Of a stretch of DNA of 64,000 bases, positions 15,896 through 25,161 are shown piece by piece. Made by a program: the position numbers and the translations under genes. The first letter of the stretch is position 1, and every line of letters begins with the position of its first letter. The DNA is from CAZUNO01 sp964621445 [NCBI: Candidatus Hadarchaeota archaeon] (lineage in GTDB: Archaea > CAYQAE01 > CAYVLA01). The notes under the pieces were generated by a model. The model saw nothing but the letters and a program-made list of their open reading frames with translations, was not told the DNA's origin and ran no database searches. The stretch covers positions 62,001 through 126,000 of the forward strand of contig CAZUNO010000003.1 of the NCBI GenBank assembly GCA_964621445.1, written 5' to 3'.

Positions 15896-16510
15896 CTAGG
15901 CCATGAGATCCGCTAGAACCTCGTTCTGGGTGCTCTTGCTCATGTACAGCGAGTCCACCGTCTCACGGGCCTTTTCCTTGCTACCCAATTCAATTAGCAG
16001 CTCTATGAATTCTCTGTCCAAGCTGGAGAGAAGGTGCTCTTCCCGTTCTCTCTTTTGCTCCTCAAATGTCCCTCTACGCTCATCCAGGATGTTTTTAGCA
16101 TCCTCTCGGTAACCCATATCCTGCAGCAGGTCGATATACTCCTTGTCCAACGGGGTAAGGAATGAGTCCTGCCTTTTCTTGGCCCTTTGATAATATCCCT
16201 GGAGGAGTTCCTCGCATTCCTCCATCTGACCCTGGTCCATTAGTTCTCGGATATGTTGCCTCTCCTCGTCCCTCAACAGCCCATTTGGCTCGGACTTCAT
16301 TTCGGAGTAGGCATCGTCTATGAGGCGTCTTGCTTCATCCCGGTATTCCAATTTTAGCAGTGCCTCAATGTACTCCCTATCTATCTTGGACAGGAAGTCG
16401 CTCCTTTCTTCCTCGTTAGAACCGTTTCCATCCACTTTTTCTGCCTCCCTACCTTGGGCAATAACTTCTCTTTCACCGGTTACCTCATTTTCCTTTCCCA
16501 AGCTTATCAT
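15896..16510 (-). CDS. Helical protein of four tandem ~35-residue repeats, function unknown
   Basis: From the ATG at 16510 (7 nt after GAGG) the product is 204 residues, highly charged and without membrane segments. After a disordered acidic N-terminus it repeats one unit four times: LSKIDREYIEALLKLEYRDE, LRDEERQHIRELMDQGQMEE, LTPLDKEYIDLLQDMGYRED and LSSLDREFIELLIELGSKEK, each followed by a second helix (about ARRLIDDAY, CEELLQGYY, AKNILDERR, ARETVDSLY). The two-helix units resemble TPR or SHOCT-like repeats but I cannot place them. It probably serves as a protein-interaction scaffold. It converges with the TIM-barrel gene. Confidence 0.7.
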   Translation of the reverse strand: MISLGKENEVTGEREVIAQGREAEKVDGNGSNEEERSDFLSKIDREYIEALLKLEYRDEARRLIDDAYSEMKSEPNGLLRDEERQHIRELMDQGQMEECEELLQGYYQRAKKRQDSFLTPLDKEYIDLLQDMGYREDAKNILDERRGTFEEQKREREEHLLSSLDREFIELLIELGSKEKARETVDSLYMSKSTQNEVLADLMA

Positions 16511-16663
16511 GAACATACCTCGGTGCAAACTAAAATAGGGCTTATTAATCCGTAATTTAAGTTCGCTAATTACAACTTAATACTAATAATATAAATATTT
16601 CGGCTAATGTTTTGTGTTATTTGCATAATTCTGGTCTTTAGTTTGAAGTGGGTGCGTGCAAAG

Positions 16664-16671
16664 TCTATAAG
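16664..16671 (+). promoter_or_regulatory. TATA box of the PfkB kinase gene
   Basis: TCTATAAG lies 25-29 nt before the ATG at 16696, predicting a leaderless mRNA. It excludes the longer reading frame beginning at 16648, which would start upstream of the box. Confidence 0.55.
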
Positions 16672-16695
16672 AAGGCCCCTTTCCTAAATCCTTAT

Positions 16696-17598
16696 ATGCC
16701 TGGTGTAATCGGTCTTGGTGCCCTAAATATGGACAGGATAATGTTTGTTGATAAGATACCCGGACCGGATGAGGAAGGATATGTCCTCTCGGTCGAAAAC
16801 CACCCCGGAGGTTCGGCACCAAATACCATTGTGGGTCTCTCGCGCCTTGAAGTAAGAACCGGGCTCATAGGCAGAGTAGGAAACGATGTCGAGGGGGATG
16901 ACATGGTCTCCGACCTAAGGGAGGAAGGAGTGGAAACCAGGGGGATCCAAATCTGCGAAGGAAGGAGCGGAACTGCCCTTTCAATGGTCAATACCGATGG
17001 AGTAAGAGCCCTGATAATTGATCCCGGCGTTAATGACACAGTGGAGATGTCGGATATAGACATCGATTACGTGGGGGGATTCGAGTTGCTCCACCTGAGC
17101 TCCTTTATTTGTAAGAACACCGAACTCTCCTTCAGGACCCAGATAGAACTCGCTAAGAGGGTAGGTATTCCCCTCAGCCTGGATCCGGGACAGCTATACG
17201 CGGAAAGGGATCTTTCAGAACTAGAGCCGCTGATTAGCAGATGTCGGGTTATTCTACCTAACCAAGGGGAACTGGAAATGATGACCGGTGTTGGGATGGA
17301 GGAGGGAGCAGAAAAACTAATCGACATGGGGTGCGATCTAGTGGTTGTCAAGAGGGGTATGGATGGATGTTATTTGACTGATGGCGATATGGAGGAAAGG
17401 GTCCAGGCATACGGGGAGAAGGGAAAGGACACCACGGGAGCCGGGGATGCCTTTAACGCGGGCTTCATATACTCGATCATCAATGGCTTTTCCCCCGTCC
17501 AAGCGGCCGAGATGGGGACCAAGGTTGCCTGTTTCTCCGTACATGAGGCCGGTGCCCGTAAAGGTCTACCATCACTCGATCAGCTGATGTCGGACTAG
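16696..17598 (+). CDS. PfkB-family carbohydrate or nucleoside kinase
   Basis: This 300-residue ribokinase-fold enzyme phosphorylates a sugar or nucleoside with ATP. Motif 1 is HPGGSAPNTIVGLSRL (about residue 38) and motif 2 DTTGAGDAFNAGF (about residue 247) with the catalytic Asp and anion hole. VILPNQGELEMM and VVKRGMDGCYL are further family segments. Substrates in this family range from ribose to adenosine, inosine and fructose-6-phosphate; nothing here settles it. The ATG at 16696 follows a TATA box at leaderless distance. It converges with the COG4030 gene. Confidence 0.87.
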   Translation: MPGVIGLGALNMDRIMFVDKIPGPDEEGYVLSVENHPGGSAPNTIVGLSRLEVRTGLIGRVGNDVEGDDMVSDLREEGVETRGIQICEGRSGTALSMVNTDGVRALIIDPGVNDTVEMSDIDIDYVGGFELLHLSSFICKNTELSFRTQIELAKRVGIPLSLDPGQLYAERDLSELEPLISRCRVILPNQGELEMMTGVGMEEGAEKLIDMGCDLVVVKRGMDGCYLTDGDMEERVQAYGEKGKDTTGAGDAFNAGFIYSIINGFSPVQAAEMGTKVACFSVHEAGARKGLPSLDQLMSD

Positions 17599-17601
17599 AT
17601 A

Positions 17602-18690
17602 TTAGCCCAGGCTCCCGATTGCCCTTCCTCTAACCTGCTTCCGGAATAACTCGCTTTCCGCGATAACCTCATCCATAGCTATCTCGGGGAGCCAGAACAG
17701 CGAAGGTGGAATCCCCTGCCCTATTGCCCCATCAAGCCCCTGGAAGACCCTTTCCCCGAGGAGGTCATCGGACCTTAGCTCGGATAGCAAAGATCGGCCC
17801 CACTTTCCAGTTGCCTCTCTCAAACCCTCGATGCCCGCTCTTTGATGCACATCCATGGCTGCGGCAGTCATCCAGCAGGTATCCGAGATTATTGCCACGT
17901 TCGAATTCCCGATTGCGTATCTATTCCCGTTAAAGGATATGGCTAGGCCGCCGGCCTTTCTGGTCCTTTCCAACATGACGCTATCCGTGATGCTATCGCC
18001 AATGACCCTAGCTTCGGGGAGCGATTTTCCCTCCAACTCCAATGCCTCGGCCAAGGCCGTAAATTTCCTCTTTCCACCGACGGGCTTTGTATGGTCTAAG
18101 AGAGGTGCAAATGATGTTTCAGGTAACTTTTCCCAGAAGAAATAATCGAGTTGTTCCTTGGCCTGGAGTTCTAGGTCATCCAACTCACCTTTCTCCCCGG
18201 CTTCAATCACCGGCATCTCAATTATTTTTGAGGTCCAATCCTTGATCAGCCGTACGTCCTTCTCCTCCACATCCTGTTTGTATGAATCTATTGGAAATCG
18301 CGTGCAGAAGTACTTACCCTTTTCCACCCCCAGCAGCACTGCTATTCTTTCCACGTACTGCTCGTAAGAGGTGGATACCAGGTAAAAGGGATCCGTCTCC
18401 TTTATGTACCTTATGGACTGTCGTGCACCTGAAATCAACTTGGTGTTGTTGGGGAGGTTAGCTACCGTCCTCAAGAAGGAGTCCTCGACCCCAAAGGCCA
18501 CCAAAAAGGGAGCTACCAGCATTAGGGTGTCCCCAGCCTCGTACCCGGGCGCCCGTTCGAAGAAGAATCGGTAGTCATCATAGGCTGATAGAACCTCGAA
18601 TAGAGCCTTTCCCTGGGGGATGCCCTTTGAGACAGAATCAAATGCGTGATCGGCCTTCACCCATGGGCCTTCGAGGTCTGACACGATCAA
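17602..18690 (-). CDS. HAD-superfamily hydrolase of the COG4030/EhaR type
   Basis: The 362-residue protein begins with the HAD motif I DLEGPW, where the second acidic residue is Glu as in ThrH-type phosphatases, and later has the motif III/IV GDSITDS (about residue 235). It corresponds to the archaeal family annotated as energy-converting hydrogenase A subunit R, a name that comes from gene position in methanogens rather than from a proven role. Here it lies 4 nt after purD in a purF-purD operon, far from the hydrogenase genes, which points to a phosphatase with a metabolic job. Substrate unknown. Confidence 0.75.
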   Translation of the reverse strand: MIVSDLEGPWVKADHAFDSVSKGIPQGKALFEVLSAYDDYRFFFERAPGYEAGDTLMLVAPFLVAFGVEDSFLRTVANLPNNTKLISGARQSIRYIKETDPFYLVSTSYEQYVERIAVLLGVEKGKYFCTRFPIDSYKQDVEEKDVRLIKDWTSKIIEMPVIEAGEKGELDDLELQAKEQLDYFFWEKLPETSFAPLLDHTKPVGGKRKFTALAEALELEGKSLPEARVIGDSITDSVMLERTRKAGGLAISFNGNRYAIGNSNVAIISDTCWMTAAAMDVHQRAGIEGLREATGKWGRSLLSELRSDDLLGERVFQGLDGAIGQGIPPSLFWLPEIAMDEVIAESELFRKQVRGRAIGSLG

Positions 18691-18694
18691 TATA

Positions 18695-20035
18695 TCACCC
18701 GCGCCGGATCCTCTTCATGTGCCTTATTCTAGTCTGGACCAGTTCCTCTCTACCAACGTCCCGTCTATAGAAAACCGGTCCCTCGACCCTGCTTATGGCC
18801 CTTTCCGCAATCTTCTCTGCGGATTCCATGTCATCGGCAATTCCCGTACAGGCAAGAGCCCTGGAACTGCTCATGTATATTCCATCCTCGCGCTGGTCAA
18901 CTGAAGCGTAATGAACCAATGCCTCCGTCTCACCAAGACCTCCGATGTCAATCTTCTTGCCCTTCACGGGATTCGTGGGATACCCTTTTGGTGCCAGGTA
19001 CTTGCAGACGGTGGCCTTGTCCTCAAAATCCGGGGATAGCTTTCCTAGGTCGCCCTCTGCCATTGCCCAGCATAACTCCAGGAAATCGGAGCTCAGTATC
19101 GGCAGGACATTCATGGCCTCGGGATCACCCCACCTGGCATTGAACTCCAGGATTTTTGGTCCCTCGGAGGTTAGGGTGAAGCCTCCATAGAGCAAGCCCT
19201 TGAACTCCAGACCCTCTTTTCTCATCGCGTTTACGGTCTTCTCCATCACTTCCATGGCCTTGAAAAAATCGGTTGCAGTCATGAAAGGTAGTAGATGATT
19301 ATGATCAGAAAATGATCCCATGCTTCCGGTGAAAGGCCCGGTATCTCCCTCGTAGGCGAATTTATTGTCCTGGACCAGAGGCGTGGGCAGGACCCTCTTT
19401 CCATCAACCAGTGTTTGAAGGGTGAACTCCTCGCCCTCCAGCTTCTTCTCCACCAAAACCGCCGGTTGACCGCCTATTTGCTCCTCAATGACCCTACGAG
19501 CGTATTCCTTGGCCTCCTCAAGATCCTTCAACTGACCCGTCAAATCCGGGTCGACTATCTTGACGCCCTTTCCACCGGTTAAACCTATGGGCTTGACCAC
19601 CACCGGACCATCCACATCATCAATATATTTCTCGGCTGCATCCGCCTCGATAAACCTCTCCCAGGAATTTTGTCCTGGAACTTGGTATCTATCCATCAAT
19701 GAGCGTGCAAAAAATTTGCTGGTCTCTATGGCGGCCGCCTTGCGGGTTGGACTGGCACACGGCACTCCCTTCTCCTCAATTTCATCGACGACCCCGGCCG
19801 CTAGAGGCTTTTCCGGACCGATTACGGCTAGATCCACCCCTGCCTGCTCAGCAAAGCCTGCCACGGCCTTTCCGTCCGATATGTCCCCTATTTCCAGTTC
19901 ATCGGCCAGGTCAACTATTCCCGGGTTTCTTGCCTCCACGAAGGCGCATAGCTCCGGCTCCTGTGGGCTACTCACTAATGCCTCGCAGATCGCGTGTTCT
20001 CTGGCCCCGTTCCCAACAACTAGTACCTTTTGCAT
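18695..20035 (-). CDS. purD: Phosphoribosylamine-glycine ligase (PurD)
   Basis: PurD joins glycine to 5-phosphoribosylamine with ATP in step two of purine synthesis. The 446-residue ATP-grasp enzyme shows KVLVVGNGAREHAICEAL, VIGPEKPLAAG, VVKPIGLTGGKGVKI, LVEKKLEGEEFTLQ and ILEFNARWGDPEAM, all canonical. Phosphate-loop and Mg ligands are intact. I prefer the ATG at 20035 because family members start MKVLVVG; TTG 20044 and ATG 20041 are alternatives. Transcribed directly after purF with a gap of under 20 nt. Confidence 0.95.
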   Translation of the reverse strand: MQKVLVVGNGAREHAICEALVSSPQEPELCAFVEARNPGIVDLADELEIGDISDGKAVAGFAEQAGVDLAVIGPEKPLAAGVVDEIEEKGVPCASPTRKAAAIETSKFFARSLMDRYQVPGQNSWERFIEADAAEKYIDDVDGPVVVKPIGLTGGKGVKIVDPDLTGQLKDLEEAKEYARRVIEEQIGGQPAVLVEKKLEGEEFTLQTLVDGKRVLPTPLVQDNKFAYEGDTGPFTGSMGSFSDHNHLLPFMTATDFFKAMEVMEKTVNAMRKEGLEFKGLLYGGFTLTSEGPKILEFNARWGDPEAMNVLPILSSDFLELCWAMAEGDLGKLSPDFEDKATVCKYLAPKGYPTNPVKGKKIDIGGLGETEALVHYASVDQREDGIYMSSSRALACTGIADDMESAEKIAERAISRVEGPVFYRRDVGREELVQTRIRHMKRIRRG

Positions 20036-20049
20036 TCCCATCAACCCTG

Positions 20050-21450
20050 CTAATTACTTGCTTTCTTAGTTACTTGCTTTTTTCTATCAAGAGGATAATC
20101 ACCGGTTAGGCAGGCCATGCATAAATTCTCTCTGTCCAGGCCTATTGCCTCCACCAGTCCATCGATACTAATATAGCCCAGGGAATCGGCGCCAAGTTTT
20201 TCCCTGATTTCTTCGGTCGAGCGATTGGAGGCCAGCAATTCCTCCCTGGTGGCCATGTCCACTCCCATGTAACATGGCCACTTCAAGGGCGGACAGCCTA
20301 TCCTAACGTGCACCTCGGATGCCTTGCCCCTCGATCTCAATATCCGTACGATCTCCCTTGTGGTGGTCCCCCTAACGATACTGTCATCCATCAACACCAC
20401 CCTCTTTCCCTCGGTTAGCGGCCTAACGGCATTCATCTTAAGCCTGACCGCCTCCTCTCTCATGGATTGCTGGGGCATGATGAATGTCCTCCCGATATAC
20501 CTATTCTTATAGAGGCCCTCCACCGCAGGTATACCGGACTCCTTTGAGAACCCATGTGCCGCAGTCCTCGCCGAGTCCGGCACCGGCACCACTATATCGG
20601 CCTCCACCGGATGTTCCCTTGCCAGGACCCGTCCAATACGCTCCCTAGCTTGAAGAACATACCGTCCGTCAATTACGGAGTCTGGACGGGCGAAATACAC
20701 ATATTCAAACATGCAGTGTGCTTCACTGGTCACGTCGAAGGGCATTATGGTCCTGATTCCATCCTCACTGAATAGAACCACCTCCCCAGGCTTCACATCC
20801 CTTTCAAATCGGCCGCCAGCCGACTCAATTCCCACCGACTCTGATGCGATAAAGTGGGCATCCTCCGAACAACCTATGCAAAGTGGCCTGAACCCAAGAG
20901 GGTCCCTGACCGCCGCCAGCTCACCCCTGCCGGTGAGGATCACCAGGGAATAGGCACCCTGTATCTTCTTCATGGTCTCTACAATGGCGGTCTCAAAATC
21001 GTGTTCGATTAGCTCAATGGCCAACACGTGGGCTATTACCTCGGTATCCGTGGAGGAGGTGAATACATGACCCTGGCGGGAAAGGTCGGCCTTAAGCTGG
21101 TCGTAATTGACGAGATTGCCATTATGAGCTATCGCTATTCCATTCCTGGTGCCACTTATGAGGAATGGATGTGAGTTCTCAGCCGTGGAGCCTCCGGTGG
21201 TCGAGTATCTGTTGTGCCCAATACCGTAGGGCCCGAACAGGCCCTGGAGATCGCCGTTATCGAATACCTCCCTCACCAGACCCAGCTCTCTGTGAATTCG
21301 GAGACCCTCATTATCATAGGTGCATATACCAGAGGCCTCCTGACCTCTGTGTTGGAGAGAGAGAAGCCCGTAGTAGATCGACTTGGCTACCATGGTTCTG
21401 TTATTTCGTGAGTAGGCAGCAAATACTGCACATTTCTCCTTTGGAGACAA
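20050..21450 (-). CDS. purF: Amidophosphoribosyltransferase, iron-sulfur type (PurF)
   Basis: PurF makes 5-phosphoribosylamine from PRPP and glutamine. The 466-residue protein starts TTG with a six-residue propeptide and then Cys7 (KCAVFAAYSR), the N-terminal nucleophile after processing. The PRPP loop is VVLMDDSIVRGTTTR. Four cysteines match the [4Fe-4S] ligands of the Bacillus subtilis type: HCMFEYVYFARPDS, WPCYMGVDMA and NLCMACLTGDYP (two), so this is an oxygen-sensitive Fe-S enzyme. It heads the purF-purD-COG4030 operon. An AAAGGAG sequence lies inside codons 3-5 and is not the likely ribosome site. Confidence 0.95.
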   Translation of the reverse strand: MSPKEKCAVFAAYSRNNRTMVAKSIYYGLLSLQHRGQEASGICTYDNEGLRIHRELGLVREVFDNGDLQGLFGPYGIGHNRYSTTGGSTAENSHPFLISGTRNGIAIAHNGNLVNYDQLKADLSRQGHVFTSSTDTEVIAHVLAIELIEHDFETAIVETMKKIQGAYSLVILTGRGELAAVRDPLGFRPLCIGCSEDAHFIASESVGIESAGGRFERDVKPGEVVLFSEDGIRTIMPFDVTSEAHCMFEYVYFARPDSVIDGRYVLQARERIGRVLAREHPVEADIVVPVPDSARTAAHGFSKESGIPAVEGLYKNRYIGRTFIMPQQSMREEAVRLKMNAVRPLTEGKRVVLMDDSIVRGTTTREIVRILRSRGKASEVHVRIGCPPLKWPCYMGVDMATREELLASNRSTEEIREKLGADSLGYISIDGLVEAIGLDRENLCMACLTGDYPLDRKKQVTKKASN

Positions 21451-21548
21451 GGTCTTCTTCCCGTTAAAACTGCTTGATGCTATGCCCTTTGAAATTCTAA
21501 TAAATCCTACTTCGATAGTAAATCTCCTCGGTAATAGTTAATAGACTT

Positions 21549-22094
21549 TTGATTCGCATCAGAGGTGTGGATCCCTGCTTCTTGGATATAGAGACCACAT
21601 CCCTTTTTGCGGATATAGGGATGCTGGTCTGTGGTTTACTTCGTGAAAAGGAAGTTGAAAGTGCCTTATTCGTTCCTTCCCCCGAAAATGAAAAGGCGGT
21701 AATCGAACAGATTCTGGAAAGGATATCCAAATGTTCCCTAATAGTCACCTTTAATGGAAGGTCATTCGACCTGCCATTTCTCCACTCCAGAGCTATGATC
21801 CTAGGAATAGAAAATATCCCGTGCTTTATGGGTCATCATCTTGACGTCTATGAGCAGTTCAAGAAGAGAATGCGTTTCAGCAAGCTTAGTCTTTCGCACC
21901 TTTCACGCGTGCTCGGTCACCAGACGGATGACCAGTCGAGTGGGAGGGAGATACCTCTCCTTTACCTTCAGTATCTGGCCAGTGGTAATCCAGAGCTCAA
22001 ATCCAGAATACTCGAACACTGCTCATCGGATGTCGATCTGCTCGAAGAACTGTACGCCGATTTAAGGAGCGTTATGGACAAGGAGGATCATTAG
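21549..22094 (+). CDS. DnaQ/RNase H-fold 3'-5' exonuclease-like protein (COG3359/YprB type)
   Basis: The 181-residue protein has the three exonuclease motifs: FLDIETTSLFAD (DxE) near residue 11, VTFNGRSFDLPFL near residue 66 and CSSDVDLLEELY near residue 159. These four acidic residues bind two metal ions in the DEDD family. Length and motifs match the stand-alone YprB-like predicted exonucleases. It is followed 2 nt later by a beta-CASP RNase gene, so a joint role in RNA or DNA processing is plausible. The TTG start at 21549 is weakly supported; a GTG at 21567 is an alternative. Confidence 0.8.
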   Translation: MIRIRGVDPCFLDIETTSLFADIGMLVCGLLREKEVESALFVPSPENEKAVIEQILERISKCSLIVTFNGRSFDLPFLHSRAMILGIENIPCFMGHHLDVYEQFKKRMRFSKLSLSHLSRVLGHQTDDQSSGREIPLLYLQYLASGNPELKSRILEHCSSDVDLLEELYADLRSVMDKEDH

Positions 22095-22096
22095 AT

Positions 22097-23344
22097 ATGA
22101 GTCTCAATGTAAAAATACACGGAAGTGGAATGGAGGTCGGTCGGTCCTGTTTAACCATCGACGACAGCGTCATGCTCGATTGCGGAATTTTGATGTCAGA
22201 GGAGGCCAATCCGGCGCCCTCGGATTTCTTTCCCAGGATCAAAAGGCCCCTGGATGTGGAGGACATATTCATATCCCACGCCCACCTGGACCATTCGGGA
22301 TTCCTTCCATTCCTAGTCGACGCCGGTTTCGAGGGAAACGTGTACTGCGTGAAACCGACCAAGGACCTGTTGGCAGTATTATTCACCGATGCCATTGGTC
22401 TGGCCAAGGGTCCATGGGGCGACCTCGATAAATCTCTGGTACATCGGGTTATGGATATCCTCACACCGGTGGAATACGGGGACGAGATCCCAATTACCGG
22501 AGGTAGGGCAAAGTTCTTCCAGAACCATCACATATTGGGCTCCGCAATGACCTTGGTGGAGAAGGATGACCGCAAGATCCTATACACCTCGGACTATAAC
22601 GCGGGGCCAACCAGATGTTTCAAGGGCTCAAAGAGCGAGGTCGAAGCCCACGAGGAACTTAGAAACGCTGACGCACTATTCATGGAATCCACCTACGGGG
22701 ATAAGATGAGGGCCCCACGTGAATTGAGGGAGAACTACATGGTTCACGCCGTCACCGAAAACCTGAATCAAGGTAGACGGGTTTTTCTGCCAAGCTTTGC
22801 ACTTGGAAGGGCCCAGGAGCTGGCCAGAATTTTCGTTTCCAAGAGAGAGGAGATCCCCTACACCAATATCCACGTTGACGGGATGATACGAGAGATGAAC
22901 CGGATCCATTCCCGGTACGACCGTTTCATGGATACGGATTTCCCGCTAATATTCAGAGATGTAACCAGGTCGGTTAGAAGCCAGGCCCTAAACGACCCAA
23001 ACGCAATAATCATCACCACCTCGGGCTTTTGTCAGGGAGGACCGATAAGATTTTACCTTGATAACGCCTCGGAGGGCGACACGGTTATTTTCTCAAGTTC
23101 ATACTTCCCCCGGGGATCAATGGCCGACAGGATACATCTCAATCGGGCATATGACGGTTTGCCACTGAACGTGGAGGTAGTTGACCTTTCGGCCCATTCG
23201 AGTCTGAGGGATTCCATGAAAATGGTCAAGATGCTGAATCCCAAGGTCACCTACACCCTGCATGGCGACCCGGTACCCGAAAAATTCCTTGCCTACCAGG
23301 TGGATGGCTACCCCTTGGTAAACTCCCAACGCATTAAGGTCTAG
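22097..23344 (+). CDS. Beta-CASP metallo-beta-lactamase RNase (archaeal CPSF/RNase J family)
   Basis: The 415-residue protein has all hallmarks of zinc-dependent beta-CASP ribonucleases: MLDCGI, SHAHLDHSG (motif 2, about residue 56), FFQNHHILGSAM (motif 3), YTSDYNAG (motif 4), then the beta-CASP motifs MESTYGD (A), VVDLSAHSS (B) and YTLHGDP (C). It lacks the N-terminal KH domains of aCPSF1, so it is nearer to aCPSF2 or the Ysh1/RNase J group. It probably cleaves or trims RNA. It sits immediately downstream of the exonuclease gene. Confidence 0.9.
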   Translation: MSLNVKIHGSGMEVGRSCLTIDDSVMLDCGILMSEEANPAPSDFFPRIKRPLDVEDIFISHAHLDHSGFLPFLVDAGFEGNVYCVKPTKDLLAVLFTDAIGLAKGPWGDLDKSLVHRVMDILTPVEYGDEIPITGGRAKFFQNHHILGSAMTLVEKDDRKILYTSDYNAGPTRCFKGSKSEVEAHEELRNADALFMESTYGDKMRAPRELRENYMVHAVTENLNQGRRVFLPSFALGRAQELARIFVSKREEIPYTNIHVDGMIREMNRIHSRYDRFMDTDFPLIFRDVTRSVRSQALNDPNAIIITTSGFCQGGPIRFYLDNASEGDTVIFSSSYFPRGSMADRIHLNRAYDGLPLNVEVVDLSAHSSLRDSMKMVKMLNPKVTYTLHGDPVPEKFLAYQVDGYPLVNSQRIKV

Positions 23345-25161
23345 CTATCTTCCTGGGCGGCCATTAATTGCATTTCGCATAGCTTTTGGTAAAGCCCTTC
23401 CCTGGCCACAAGCTGTTTGTGGGTCCCTTCCTCCACGATCTCTCCTTCATCCATTACCACTATGCGGTCGGCATTCCTGACCGTGGATAGCCTGTGGGCA
23501 ATTACGATGGATGTCCTATCCTGCAACAATTGCTCAAGGGCGGTCTGAATGACCAGTTCCGTGTAGGGATCGACGCTCGATGTAGCCTCGTCAAGTAATA
23601 AGATAGGGGGATCCACCAGCAAGGCTCTGGCAAAGGAAACCAGCTGTCTCTGCCCCACTGAGATGTTCTCTCCCCTCTCCCTGATCATAGTATCATATCC
23701 CGAGGGCAGGCGTTTGATGAACTGGTGTGCCCCCACCATCTCAGCCGCCTCCTCCACCTCCCGGTCGGATGCATCCGGTTTCCCAAAACGTATGTTATCC
23801 CTGACGGTTCCCGAGAACAGAACCGTGTCCTGTAAAACTATGGCCGTGTTTTCCCTTAGCGAATCCAGGGATAGATCACGGACGTCTATGCCGTCAATCT
23901 TTACCGCTCCTTCATCAACATCATAGAATCTGAGAAGCTGGTTCATTACCGTGCTCTTTCCCGCTCCCGTTGGCCCCACAATGGCCAGTGTCTCGCCAGC
24001 CTCAACGTGTAGGTTGAAGTTCTGAAGAACGTCCTGGTCCCGCACGTAGCCAAAGGTCACGTTATCGAAATCAACCACACCCTGCACCTCCCCTAGCTTT
24101 TTAGGATTCTCGCTCTCCATAACCTCCGGGTTATTATCAAGAAGGGTGAAAATCCTCTCCGCAGCGGCGAAGGCCGATTGCAGGCTGTTATAGAACATGG
24201 TCAGATGCATAATCGGATGGAAGAATTGCATAACGTATGATGTGAACATGACCAATACACCCAACTGGATCTCCTCCGTGATGACCGCCAGGGCCCCGAA
24301 ATAATATAGGATGGTCATGCCGACCGCCCCGATAACCGATATCAGGGGGAAGAACATGGAGAACACCTGTGCAGCGTACACATTGGCCCTCAGATTCTCC
24401 ACATTGGCCTGATCGAAGTCCTCGGCGTTTTTTTCCTCCCTAGTGAAGCTCTGGGCGACTCTTACCCCTGATATCGTCTCCTGTAGGTTTGACATAACAC
24501 CGGCTATCTTTTTTCTGGTTCTCCGGTAGGCCCTTCTGGCGATATTCCTGAAACCCAGAGCCGTCAAAATGAGCATTGGGACGGTAACTAGACAATACAG
24601 GGTAAGACGTACATTTATGCTCAGCATTATGCCAATTATCAAGCCTAGCTTGAGGAAATCGCTCATTCTGCTGACCAGGCCAGTGGCGAGCACTTCGTAC
24701 ATGGTGTCCACATCCGAGGTCACCTTGGACATCAAGGTCCCGGCCTCTGACTTATCGTAAAACTCCTTGGACATCTCCAGCAGGTGTCCGAACATCCTGT
24801 TCCTTATATCCCTCATTATGCTATGTCCCATCCAATTCATCAGATAATGCCTGGCAAGGGAGATCAGGTAGGAAGTGATGGCCAGGGCAACCAAACCACC
24901 GGCCACCCAGGCCAATCCCTCAACAGCCGCCGAGGCCTCGATAACCCCCTCGGCAGCGGGGTTGATGTAGTCATCTATAGCCACCTTGAGGAGATATGGC
25001 TGGACAACTCCAAGGACAGAGCCCGAAGAAACCAGGATGACGGATGCGATGAATCGTTTCTTGTAGTCCATTAGGAAGGACCAGAGCCTGGCCATCAGGG
25101 CACGGTCAGGCATCTCACGTTCAAAGCCCTCATCCTCCATCATGTGGTGATGCCTTCTCAT
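23341..25161 (-). CDS. ABC exporter half-transporter with canonical Walker B and atypical signature (MdlB-like)
   Basis: This 606-residue protein has six N-terminal membrane helices and a C-terminal nucleotide-binding domain with Walker A GPTGAGKST (about residue 393), Walker B ILLLDEATSSVD with catalytic Glu, and H-loop IVIAHRLSTV. The signature reads ISVGQRQ instead of LSGGQ. It is coupled to the next half-transporter by a 4-nt overlap, so the pair forms a heterodimer that exports lipids, drugs or peptides. The atypical signature pairs with the degenerate ATP site of its partner. The N-terminus has a His/Met-rich stretch. Confidence 0.9.
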   Translation of the reverse strand: MRRHHHMMEDEGFEREMPDRALMARLWSFLMDYKKRFIASVILVSSGSVLGVVQPYLLKVAIDDYINPAAEGVIEASAAVEGLAWVAGGLVALAITSYLISLARHYLMNWMGHSIMRDIRNRMFGHLLEMSKEFYDKSEAGTLMSKVTSDVDTMYEVLATGLVSRMSDFLKLGLIIGIMLSINVRLTLYCLVTVPMLILTALGFRNIARRAYRRTRKKIAGVMSNLQETISGVRVAQSFTREEKNAEDFDQANVENLRANVYAAQVFSMFFPLISVIGAVGMTILYYFGALAVITEEIQLGVLVMFTSYVMQFFHPIMHLTMFYNSLQSAFAAAERIFTLLDNNPEVMESENPKKLGEVQGVVDFDNVTFGYVRDQDVLQNFNLHVEAGETLAIVGPTGAGKSTVMNQLLRFYDVDEGAVKIDGIDVRDLSLDSLRENTAIVLQDTVLFSGTVRDNIRFGKPDASDREVEEAAEMVGAHQFIKRLPSGYDTMIRERGENISVGQRQLVSFARALLVDPPILLLDEATSSVDPYTELVIQTALEQLLQDRTSIVIAHRLSTVRNADRIVVMDEGEIVEEGTHKQLVAREGLYQKLCEMQLMAAQEDS

